DNA of 64,000 nt from JBBRVW01 sp038246545 (GTDB taxonomy: Bacteria; Actinomycetota; Actinomycetes; JACCUZ01): assembly GCA_038246545.1 (NCBI GenBank), contig JBBRVW010000003.1, positions 62,001 through 126,000 on the forward strand, in the 5' to 3' direction. The translations under genes were made by a program, and so were the position numbers. Below the pieces are notes generated by a model. That model was not told where the DNA came from, made no database searches, and saw only the letters and a list, made by a program, of their open reading frames with translations. Position 1 is the stretch's first letter. Each line of letters begins with the position of its first letter. This document shows positions 1 through 7,232 of the stretch, piece after piece.

Positions 1-551
1 GGCCGGGCGTGCGGCTCGGCGTCGACGTCGGCAGCGTCCGCGTCGGTGTCGCCGGCTGCGACCCCGCCGGGCTGATCGCGACCCCGGTGGAGACCCTCAG
101 GCGCGGCCACGACGACGTCCCCCGGCTCGCCGCGCTGGTCACGGAGCGGGCGGCCGTCGAGGTCGTGGTCGGCCATCCCACCACCCTCCGGGGCACCCGG
201 GGACCGGCGGCCAGGGCCGCCGAGGCGTACGCCGCCACGCTGGCGGCCCGGCTGGGCGTGCCCGTGCGCCTGGTCGACGAGCGGTTCTCGACGGTGGGGG
301 CCCAGCGTGGGCTGCACGCGAGCGGGGTAGACACGCGCAGGGGGCGCAGCGTCATCGACCAGGCCGCTGCTGTCATCATCTTGCAGGGTGCCCTGGACTC
401 CGAGAGGTCCTCCGGCCGCCCACCCGGACGGCTCGTCGAACCCACGGCGCGGCCCGACGACCGGGGGGAGCACGCGACGGGGGATGCCTCACCGGGGGCC
501 GAGCACGACACGGCACGAGACGTGGAGCCGAGTGTGGAAGGCGAACGATGA
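1..551 (+). CDS. ruvX: Holliday junction resolvase-like RuvX/YqgF, 5' end cut by window
   Basis: RNase H-fold protein of the YqgF/RuvX family, thought to act as a pre-16S rRNA nuclease or Holliday junction resolvase in the cytoplasm. The reading frame is open to the left edge; the GTG at 9 begins RLGVDVGSVRVGVA, the first strand of the fold with its metal-binding Asp, but the codons before it (PG) are in frame and family members normally have several residues before this motif. The true start is therefore probably outside the window. LVDERFSTVGAQ carries the second conserved acidic motif. A low-complexity tail of about 50 residues follows the usual family end. The stop overlaps the mltG ATG (ATGA). 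Confidence 0.9.
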   Translation, partial: PGVRLGVDVGSVRVGVAGCDPAGLIATPVETLRRGHDDVPRLAALVTERAAVEVVVGHPTTLRGTRGPAARAAEAYAATLAARLGVPVRLVDERFSTVGAQRGLHASGVDTRRGRSVIDQAAAVIILQGALDSERSSGRPPGRLVEPTARPDDRGEHATGDASPGAEHDTARDVEPSVEGER

Positions 552-1666
552 CCGATCTGTCCGTGTGGTCGGACGAGGAGACCCGTCCGCGCCGCAGCCG
601 ACGGCGCCGCAAGAAGACCGGGCGCGGCAAGACCGCCCTCGCGGTGGTCCTCTCGCTGCTGCTCGTCGTCGGCGTGATCGGCGGCGTCGCGGCGCTGGCC
701 TTCGGCGGCGTCAGCAAGATCAAGGACGTGTTCTCCTCGTCCAGCGCGCCGGACTACCCCGGCCCGGGCGAGGGCACCGTGGTCATCGAGGTGAAGACCG
801 GAGACACCTCGGCCGACGTCGCCAAGACGCTGAAGGCAGAGGACGTCGTCAAGAGCACCCAGGCGTTCGTCGCTGCCGCCTACGCCGACCCGGACGCGTC
901 CCACCTGCAGCCCGGCTTCTACCAGGTCCAGCGCAAGATGGCCGCCGCCGACGCCCTGGCGGCCGTGCTCGACCCCTCGGCCCGGATCCAGGCCCGGGTG
1001 ACGCTGCCCGAGGGCCTGCGGCTGGACGAGACGCTGCACCAGCTCGCCAAGGACACCGAGCTGCCGCTCAAGGACTACGAGAAGGCGCTGACGAAGCGCG
1101 CCGCTGCTCTCGGCCTGCCCGACTACGCACAGGACAACCCGGAGGGCTTCCTCTACCCCGCTACCTACGACGTCGAGCCCAACGCCACGGCCGACTCGGT
1201 CCTCACCCAGCTGTTCAGCGCCTACCAGACGGCCGCCGACCGGGCCGGTGTCGCGCGCACCAACCGCTCGCCGGAGGACATCGTCGTCATCGCCAGCCTG
1301 GTCGAGGCCGAGGCGCGCAACGCCGAGGACTTCGGCAAGGTCGCGCGGGTGGTCTACAACCGGCTCGCGAAGAACATGCCGCTGCAGTTCGACTCCACGG
1401 TCAACTACGCGCTCAAGGCCGACAAGGAGATCGTTACCTACGAGGACCTGGGTGCCAACTCGCCGTACAACACCTACAAGAACCAGGGCCTGCCGCCGGC
1501 ACCGATCAACTCGCCCGGGTTGGCCGCCCTCACCGCGGCGGTGAACCCGACGCCGGGGGACTGGCTCTACTTCGTGACCACCGACCCGTCGAAGGGCACC
1601 ACGAAGTTCACCGGCGACTACCAGGAGTTCCTCAGGTTCAAGGGCGAGCTCAAGTCGAACCAGTGA
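548..1666 (+). CDS. mltG: Endolytic murein transglycosylase MltG (YceG family)
   Basis: Membrane-anchored lytic transglycosylase that cuts nascent peptidoglycan glycan strands and so helps end their elongation. The 372-residue product has a basic cytoplasmic N-terminus, one membrane segment at about 30-54, a LysM-like region (VVIEVKTGDTSADVAKTL, about 77-95) and the YceG catalytic domain. The catalytic Glu is residue 253 in IASLVEAEARN, followed by KVARVVYNRL. The ATG overlaps the ruvX stop, and the stop overlaps the aroE GTG. ruvX-mltG-aroE is a conserved order in bacteria. Confidence 0.95.
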   Translation: MTDLSVWSDEETRPRRSRRRRKKTGRGKTALAVVLSLLLVVGVIGGVAALAFGGVSKIKDVFSSSSAPDYPGPGEGTVVIEVKTGDTSADVAKTLKAEDVVKSTQAFVAAAYADPDASHLQPGFYQVQRKMAAADALAAVLDPSARIQARVTLPEGLRLDETLHQLAKDTELPLKDYEKALTKRAAALGLPDYAQDNPEGFLYPATYDVEPNATADSVLTQLFSAYQTAADRAGVARTNRSPEDIVVIASLVEAEARNAEDFGKVARVVYNRLAKNMPLQFDSTVNYALKADKEIVTYEDLGANSPYNTYKNQGLPPAPINSPGLAALTAAVNPTPGDWLYFVTTDPSKGTTKFTGDYQEFLRFKGELKSNQ

Positions 1667-2484
1667 CGCGCCGGGCGGCCGTGCTCGGCTCACCGGTGGC
1701 TCACTCGCTGTCACCGGCCCTGCACCGCGCGGCGTACGACCAGCTCGGCCTGGCCGACTGGAGCTACACCGCGCAGGAGGTCGACGAGGACGGGCTGGCG
1801 GGCTTCCTCGACCGGCTCGACCGGGACTGGGCGGGGCTGTCCCTGACGATGCCGTTGAAGGCCGCCGTCCTGCCCCTGCTGGACGCCGCCTCCCCCGTGG
1901 TGGAGATGGCCGGCGGAGCCAACACCGTCCTGCTCCGCGACGGTCGCCGGGTCGGCGAGAACACCGACGTGCCCGGCATGGTGGCGGCGCTCGTGGCGGC
2001 CGGCGTCGGCCCGGTGGAGGAGGTCACCCTGCTCGGCGGGGGAGCGACCGCCCGCTCGGCCGTGGTCGCGCTGGCCGGGCTCACCCGCACCGTCCGGGCC
2101 TACGTCCGAGACCCGTCCCGACGAGCCGGGCTCGAGGCTGCGGCCGCCGCCTCGGGGGTCGGGCTGGAGGTCGAGCCGTGGTCCCGGGCCGTCGACGGGT
2201 TGTCGGCTCCGCTGGTCGTGAGCACCGCGGCCACCGGCGCGACCGACCACCTCGTGGGCTCGGTGTCGCGCGAGGTGGGCGCGCTCTTCGACGTGCTCTA
2301 CGACCCGTGGCCCACGCCGCTCGCGGCGGCATGGGCCGCCCGGTCGGGCACCGTCGTGGACGGCTTGGACCTGCTGGTCCACCAGGGGGTGCTGCAGGTC
2401 CTGCTGATGACCGGATCCGAGGCTGCTCCGGCCGACCTGGTACCGGTGCTCCGCGCTGCTGGCGAGCGCGCGCTGCGCTCGTGA
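1663..2484 (+). CDS. aroE: Shikimate dehydrogenase
   Basis: NADPH-dependent reduction of 3-dehydroshikimate to shikimate, with aroC, aroK, aroB and aroQ about 17 kb downstream. The GTG at 1663 overlaps the mltG stop and gives 273 residues. SLSP near the N-terminus binds shikimate; the catalytic Lys is residue 66 in SLTMPLK and the paired Asp is 102 in GENTD. GGGATARS is the nucleotide-binding loop, and YDPWPTPLA and GLDLLVHQG are conserved C-terminal motifs. Longer upstream readings in this frame run through mltG and are not real. A hairpin overlaps and follows the stop. Confidence 0.95.
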   Translation: MTRRAAVLGSPVAHSLSPALHRAAYDQLGLADWSYTAQEVDEDGLAGFLDRLDRDWAGLSLTMPLKAAVLPLLDAASPVVEMAGGANTVLLRDGRRVGENTDVPGMVAALVAAGVGPVEEVTLLGGGATARSAVVALAGLTRTVRAYVRDPSRRAGLEAAAAASGVGLEVEPWSRAVDGLSAPLVVSTAATGATDHLVGSVSREVGALFDVLYDPWPTPLAAAWAARSGTVVDGLDLLVHQGVLQVLLMTGSEAAPADLVPVLRAAGERALRS

Positions 2485-2525
2485 GGACGGCTCCGGAGGC
2501 TCTCCCGACCGGGTGAGCCGTCCTC
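2483..2525 (+). terminator. Hairpin after aroE
   Basis: Perfect 11-bp inverted repeat (GAGGACGGCTC at 2483-2493 with its complement at 2515-2525) beginning in the aroE stop codon, loop 21 nt. No T-run follows, as is common for terminators in GC-rich actinomycetes. It separates the mltG-aroE unit from the roadblock-GTPase unit. Confidence 0.5.
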
Positions 2526-2619
2526 GGTCGGAACGCTGCTCAAGCCATCGGCCGGTCCCGCCGATGGGTCAGGGACGGAACGGACCGAGCGGGTCCGCGG
2601 CAGCGGCACGAGGTGGACG

Positions 2620-3156
2620 ATGAGCGCAGCGTACGGCGACGGCTCCGGGGTCGCTCCCGGCAGCCACTCGGCGACCGGTGAGAGCCGGTCCAGCCGGCTG
2701 GACCGCATCCTGGCCGAGCTCGTGGGCCAGGTGCCCGAGATCGAGGCCGCTTCCGTGGTGTCCTTCGACGGCCTGGCGATGGCGTCAGCCCTGCCGGCCG
2801 CGATGGACGAGGACCGGGTGGCCGCGATGAGCGCTGCCCTGCTCTCCCTGGGGGAGCGGGCCGCCGAGGGTCTCGGCCGCGGCGAGCTGTCCCAGGTCTA
2901 CGTCGAGGGCCAGGGCGGGACCGTGTTCCTCGTCTCCGCGGACGACGAGGCCGTGCTGGTCGCCGTCGCAGCCAAGGGGGCCAAGGTCGGCCTCATGCTC
3001 TTCGAGGTGCGCCGGGCCGCGGCGGCCGTGGCAGCCGCGCTGCGGATGGAGCTCGCGTACGAGTCGATCGCCACCGAGCCGGTCGTGGCGGCGCCGTTGC
3101 AGGTCGTGGCGCCGCAGCCGGAGGGCTCGACCGCCGAGTCGCCGAGCTGGAGCTGA
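2620..3156 (+). CDS. Roadblock/LC7 domain protein (MglB-like)
   Basis: Small protein of the roadblock/LC7 superfamily, which includes MglB, the GTPase-activating partner of the polarity GTPase MglA. The domain covers about residues 25-140 (LDRILAELVGQVPEIEAAS, then FDGLAMA, ending LMLFEVRRAAAAVAAAL). N- and C-terminal tails are low complexity. The ATG at 2620 follows GAGGTGG. It is the first gene of a tight group with a DUF4388 protein and an MglA-like GTPase, immediately upstream of the pilus ATPases. Family assignment is firm; the role in pilus control is inferred from context. Confidence 0.85.
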   Translation: MSAAYGDGSGVAPGSHSATGESRSSRLDRILAELVGQVPEIEAASVVSFDGLAMASALPAAMDEDRVAAMSAALLSLGERAAEGLGRGELSQVYVEGQGGTVFLVSADDEAVLVAVAAKGAKVGLMLFEVRRAAAAVAAALRMELAYESIATEPVVAAPLQVVAPQPEGSTAESPSWS

Positions 3157-3157
3157 C

Positions 3158-4537
3158 ATGAAGCTCGAGGGCTCTCTCGACGCGTTCAGCCTCCCGGACA
3201 TCTTCCAGCTGCTGAGCTTCACCAAGAAGACCGGCGGTCTGCACCTCGCCCACGACGGTGCCGACGGCGTGGTGTTCTTCGCCGGCGGTCAGGTCACCGG
3301 CGCCTCCGCCGACAGCTCCCGGCAGCCCTTGGCGCGCCGGCTGGTCGGAAGCGGGAGCGTCGCCGACGAGGTGCTGAGCGCCGCGGTCGAGGCGGCGTCC
3401 ACGGGGGAGCGGCTCGGCATCGTCCGGGCCTTTCTCGAGCAGGGCGCTGTCGACAGCGAGCTGCTCCGCCGTGCTGCCACCGACCAGTCGGTCGACGCCG
3501 TGTTCGACCTGCTCCGCTGGCGCAACGGCGACTTCGCGTTCGTGGTCGACGAGACCAACCCCGACGACGTCGGGGTCACGCTGTCGGTCGAGTCGGTTCT
3601 CGCCGACACCGAGGCCCGCGGCGTGACCTGGGAGTCCGTGTCGGCGGTGGTGCCGTCGCCGCGCGCAGTCCTCGCCATGCCGGTCGTGCTGCCCGCCGAG
3701 CCTCAGGTCAGCCGCGAGGAGTGGTCGCTGCTCGCGCTGGTGGACGGCCGCCGCAGCGTGACCGACCTGGTCGACCTCACTGGCAGCGGCCAGTACGCCG
3801 TGGTGTCGACCCTGGCCGCGCTCGTGCAGCGCGGGCTGCTCGAGGTCCGTCCGGCCGAGGGCGAGGACGGCGCCGACGAGGACCACGTCGCCGTGGTGCT
3901 CCGCCGCCAGGCGCTGCTGGCGCCGCTCGAGGGCCAGCCGTTCGTGCCGGTCCAGGAGCCGGCCGCGACGGTCGTCGACGACGCCGTCAAGGCCGAGGCC
4001 GACACCGACGCCGAGGTCGCGAAGACCGACACCGACACCGACGCCGAGGTCGCGAAGACCGACACCGACACCGACACCGCCACCGACATCGACACCGACG
4101 GCGACGTCGCCGCCGACGACGAGGACACTGTCCAGGAGGAGCCGTCCACGCCCGCGGTCGAGGTCGGCGCGGTCCAGGCGCCCACCCCAGCTGCCGCCGA
4201 GCCGTCCGACGACGGCACCGACGAGCGCGAGCTGGCCAGTGCGAGCGCGCCCGCCGGTCCGACGATGCTCGGTGGCGCGCACGTGCCGCAGGATGTCGTG
4301 CCGCCCCGGCCGGAGCCGTTCCTGCCCAGGCGGCAGGCCGACTTCGACGAAACCGGCCAGCGCCCGGCGGCCGCGCTCCGGACCGTCCCGACGCAGGTGG
4401 CCCCGTCCGCTTCCCTCGGCGACGTGGTGGGAGCCACCGCGACCGCACCCGACGCGTCCAGCTCGGTCATCGAGCGCGACCCGAACGTCAACCGCAGCCT
4501 CATGCTGCGACTCATCGCCGGCGTGAGAGGACTCTGA
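3158..4537 (+). CDS. DUF4388 (PatA-like N-terminal) protein with acidic repeat region
   Basis: The 459-residue product opens with a DUF4388 domain (MKLEGSLDAFSLPDIFQLLS then TKKTGGLHL, VVFFAGGQVTGA, residues 1-130). This domain occurs in bacterial signalling proteins, often next to roadblock proteins and small GTPases. A second winged-helix-like stretch follows (about 185-230: WSLLALVDGRRSVTDLVDLTG). Residues about 277-320 are an acidic Thr-Asp-rich tract from near-identical 33-nt repeats (TDTDAEVAKTD). The C-terminal part is Pro/Ala-rich. The gene starts 2 nt after the roadblock stop and its own stop overlaps the GTPase ATG (TGATG), so the three are probably co-translated. No enzyme motif is seen. 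Confidence 0.8.
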   Translation: MKLEGSLDAFSLPDIFQLLSFTKKTGGLHLAHDGADGVVFFAGGQVTGASADSSRQPLARRLVGSGSVADEVLSAAVEAASTGERLGIVRAFLEQGAVDSELLRRAATDQSVDAVFDLLRWRNGDFAFVVDETNPDDVGVTLSVESVLADTEARGVTWESVSAVVPSPRAVLAMPVVLPAEPQVSREEWSLLALVDGRRSVTDLVDLTGSGQYAVVSTLAALVQRGLLEVRPAEGEDGADEDHVAVVLRRQALLAPLEGQPFVPVQEPAATVVDDAVKAEADTDAEVAKTDTDTDAEVAKTDTDTDTATDIDTDGDVAADDEDTVQEEPSTPAVEVGAVQAPTPAAAEPSDDGTDERELASASAPAGPTMLGGAHVPQDVVPPRPEPFLPRRQADFDETGQRPAAALRTVPTQVAPSASLGDVVGATATAPDASSSVIERDPNVNRSLMLRLIAGVRGL

Positions 4538-5112
4538 TGGCGACCGCACGCGCGCGACGACGTGGTGGGCAGGCAGTGAAGGTCGTCGTCACCGGCCCCT
4601 TCGCGGCCGGCAAGACGACACTGATCCGCACCATCAGCGAGATCACCGTCCTGTCCACCGAGCGGGGTATCACCGACTCGACCCGCAAGCGCAAGGCGGA
4701 GACGACGGTGGCGATGGACTTCGGCCGCATCACCATCGACCGCGACCTCGTGCTCTACCTGTTCGGGACGCCCGGACAGGACCGGTTCGACTTCATGTGG
4801 GAGATCCTCGGCGAGGGGATGATCGGCTACCTGCTGCTGGTCGACGCCGAGCGCGAGGACTCCGTCCAGGAAGCCGCCGGCATCCTCGAGGCGTTCCGCA
4901 CGATGGCGCGCGTGCCGTACGTCGTCGCCCTCAACCGGGCCGCTGCCGACGACCACACCCTCGTCGAGAGCGTGCGCTCCCGGCTCGACGTCCCGGCTGA
5001 CGTCGCGGTGCTCACCTGTGACGCGACGGACAAGGAGTCGGTGAAGAACGTGCTCCTGGCCCTGCTCTACGCGGTGCTCGACGACGTCGAGGCCAAGGCC
5101 GTCCGGGTCTAG
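4537..5112 (+). CDS. Small Ras-like GTPase (MglA-like)
   Basis: A 191-residue GTPase. The P-loop is GPFAAGKTT (residues 20-28), G3 is GTPGQD (77-82) and a G4-like VALNRAAADD appears in place of NKxD, so the base-specificity motif is not classical. G2 probably lies in STERGITDSTRK. Such GTPases in actinomycetes pair with roadblock proteins, as MglA does with MglB. The longer open frame upstream is a shadow of the DUF4388 gene; the ATG at 4537 overlaps the preceding stop. Its place right before pilB, pilT and pilC suggests control of pilus placement or activity, but nothing in the sequence proves it. Confidence 0.85.
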   Translation: MATARARRRGGQAVKVVVTGPFAAGKTTLIRTISEITVLSTERGITDSTRKRKAETTVAMDFGRITIDRDLVLYLFGTPGQDRFDFMWEILGEGMIGYLLLVDAEREDSVQEAAGILEAFRTMARVPYVVALNRAAADDHTLVESVRSRLDVPADVAVLTCDATDKESVKNVLLALLYAVLDDVEAKAVRV

Positions 5113-5114
5113 CG

Positions 5115-5297
5115 GTGTCCCGGCCACGCGGCTTCTCCCAGCTGGCCGCCAGGTGGGGCGTCGGCCGGCACCGTCGTCCGGACCCCCCGGTGCGCGTCAC
5201 CGTCGTGCTCCGCGACGGCCGCGAGAACGTCCTCCCCACAGACTCGGCGATCTCCCGGGCGATGGGTCAGGTCGCTGCGTTGCTCGCCCACTGGTGA
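5115..5297 (+). CDS. Small hypothetical protein, 60 aa
   Basis: GTG start 2 nt after the GTPase stop; 60 residues ending QVAALLAHW. The N-terminal third is basic (Arg-rich); the middle (VRVTVVLRDGRENVLPTDSAI) could form a short beta structure. No family is recognised. The tight spacing suggests it belongs to the roadblock/GTPase operon, but a coding origin is only moderately supported. Confidence 0.45.
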   Translation: MSRPRGFSQLAARWGVGRHRRPDPPVRVTVVLRDGRENVLPTDSAISRAMGQVAALLAHW

Positions 5298-5388
5298 CGC
5301 TCCGCGACCGGCCAGCGGGCGCTTCAGGAACAACCCTCCCGACCCGATGCTCAGGGGGACAAGTCGAGGCTCTTCGAAAGGACGGCGC

Positions 5389-7053
5389 GTGAAGCAGCTG
5401 GGCGACATCCTGCTCGAGGGCGGACTGGTCACCCACACCCAGCTCGAGGCGGCCTACGAGGAGCAGCAGCGGGCCGGGCGTGCGCTGGGCCGGGTGCTGA
5501 TCGAGCAAGGTGTCCTCACCGAGTCCCAGCTGGTGTCGGCCCTCGCCACCCAGATCGGGCTCCGCTTCGTCGACCTGTCCGACTTCGCCGTCGACGGGTC
5601 CGCCGTGGGTCGGGTCCCCGGTGTCGTCTGCCGCCGCCACTCCGCGATCCCGATCGGCTTCGAGGACGGGCGCCTGCTCGTCGCGATGGCCGACCCCGCG
5701 AACGTGTTCGCCATCGACGACATCCGCTCGCTGACCGGGCTCGAGGTGAAGCCGGTCGTCGCCACCCGGGCCGACGTGGCGGCCGCGATCGACCGCTACT
5801 ACCGCGCCGACGACGCGCTCGACGACCTCACCAGCGCCCTGGACCAGGCCGAGGAGGAGGACGACCTCTCCAAGGTCAAGGAGATCGTCGAGGACGCCCC
5901 GATCGTCAAGTACGTCAACCTGCTCATCACCCAGGCCATCCAGGACCGCGCCTCCGACATCCACCTGGAGCCGACCGAGACCGACCTCCGGGTCCGGTTC
6001 CGTATCGACGGCGTGCTGCACGAGGTCATGCGCTCGCCGAAGGCCATCCAGTCCGGCGTGATCAGCCGCCTGAAGATCATGGCCGACATCAACATCGCCG
6101 AGCGCCGGATCCCGCAGGACGGCCGGCTGTCGGTCAACGCGCACGGCAAGAAGGTCGACCTGCGTGTCGCGACCCTCCCCACGGTGTGGGGCGAGAAGGT
6201 CGTCATGCGGATCCTGGACAACTCGACGGCCCGCCTGGACCTCACCGACCTCGGGTTCTCGGACTCCAACTTCGAGCGCTACTCGCGCAGCTTCACCAAG
6301 CCCTACGGCATGATCCTGGTCACCGGCCCCACCGGCTCCGGGAAGTCGACGACGCTGTACGCCACGTTGAACATCGTCAGCCGTCCCGAGGTCAACGTCA
6401 TCACGGTCGAGGACCCGGTCGAGTACCGGCTGCCGGGCATCAACCAGGTGCAGACCAACAACAAGGCCGGCCTGACCTTCGCCTCGGCCCTGCGCTCGAT
6501 CCTGCGATCCGACCCGGACATCGTCCTCATCGGTGAGATCCGCGACCACGAGACCGGCCAGATCGCCGTCGAGGCGGCCCTCACCGGTCACCTCGTCCTG
6601 TCGACCCTGCACACCAACGACGCTCCCTCGGCCGTCAGCCGACTCACCGAGATGGGCATCGAGCCCTTCCTCGTCGGGTCTGCGCTGGATGCCGTCCTCG
6701 CGCAGCGGCTCGCCCGCCGCCTCTGCTCCAAGTGCAAGGAGGCGTACACGCCGACGGCCGACGCGCTGGTCACGGCGCGGTTCCCCTGGGACGACGGCGA
6801 GCCGCTCCCCGAGCTGTTCCGGCCGGTCGGCTGCTCCGCCTGCTCCAAGACGGGTTACAAGGGTCGGCTCGCGCTGCACGAGGTCATGGTCGTCAGCGAG
6901 GAGATCGAGCGGCTCGCGGTCGAGAAGGCGTCGGCCACCGTGATCGAGAACGTCGCCCGGGAGCAGGGCATGAAGACCCTGCGCGAGGACGGCCTGGCCA
7001 AGGTGCTCAAGGGCGTCACGTCGATGGACGAGATCCTCCGCGTCGTCGTCTAG
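5389..7053 (+). CDS. pilB: Type IV pilus extension ATPase PilB (GspE family)
   Basis: Hexameric ATPase at the inner face of the membrane that powers pilus extension. The 554-residue product has an N-terminal MshEN/T2SSE-N region (LGDILLEGGLVTHTQLEAAY, about 3-150), Walker A GPTGSGKSTT (about 313-322), Walker B in LRSDPDIVLIGEIRD, a His box (LSTLHTNDAPSAV) and four zinc-ligand Cys at 446, 449, 482 and 485. I chose the GTG at 5389 because GAAAGGACG lies just before it and family proteins begin close to this motif; the longer ORF adds an unlikely leader. MshEN domains can bind cyclic-di-GMP in some relatives; the binding residues were not checked here. Confidence 0.95.
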   Translation: MKQLGDILLEGGLVTHTQLEAAYEEQQRAGRALGRVLIEQGVLTESQLVSALATQIGLRFVDLSDFAVDGSAVGRVPGVVCRRHSAIPIGFEDGRLLVAMADPANVFAIDDIRSLTGLEVKPVVATRADVAAAIDRYYRADDALDDLTSALDQAEEEDDLSKVKEIVEDAPIVKYVNLLITQAIQDRASDIHLEPTETDLRVRFRIDGVLHEVMRSPKAIQSGVISRLKIMADINIAERRIPQDGRLSVNAHGKKVDLRVATLPTVWGEKVVMRILDNSTARLDLTDLGFSDSNFERYSRSFTKPYGMILVTGPTGSGKSTTLYATLNIVSRPEVNVITVEDPVEYRLPGINQVQTNNKAGLTFASALRSILRSDPDIVLIGEIRDHETGQIAVEAALTGHLVLSTLHTNDAPSAVSRLTEMGIEPFLVGSALDAVLAQRLARRLCSKCKEAYTPTADALVTARFPWDDGEPLPELFRPVGCSACSKTGYKGRLALHEVMVVSEEIERLAVEKASATVIENVAREQGMKTLREDGLAKVLKGVTSMDEILRVVV

Positions 7054-7190
7054 TCACCCCAGCCGGTGGTTGCTCGTGTGCCAGTCGGGCGGGCCGGTCG
7101 GGGAGTACCAAGACTTGGCAATGCCGGGACCGGGGTGCCGGGCAGGCTCAAGGGGGAGCCGCGACCGGCCGATCCTCACGCGAGACAGGT

Positions 7191-7209
7191 GTACCGCGGT
7201 CCGCGGTAC
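7191..7209 (+). promoter_or_regulatory. 19-bp perfect palindrome before pilT
   Basis: GTACCGCGG-T-CCGCGGTAC, 9-bp arms around one central base, ending 23 nt before the pilT GTG. The loop is too short for a stable RNA hairpin, so a dimeric protein operator is more plausible. No regulator can be named. The rest of the 179-nt pilB-pilT gap shows no other clear signal. Confidence 0.35.
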
Positions 7210-7232
7210 GCGACGTTGAGAGGGGTCAGCAC

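Noticed and set aside
388..2484. 698-aa plus-strand ORF starting in ruvX
   Set aside because: Only its last 273 codons (from GTG 1663) code for a recognisable protein, AroE; the rest is an out-of-frame reading of mltG.
2993..4549. Long minus-strand ORF opposite the DUF4388 gene
   Set aside because: Composition (His, Gly, Arg, Val runs) is typical of antisense reading of GC-rich coding DNA; no domain is seen.
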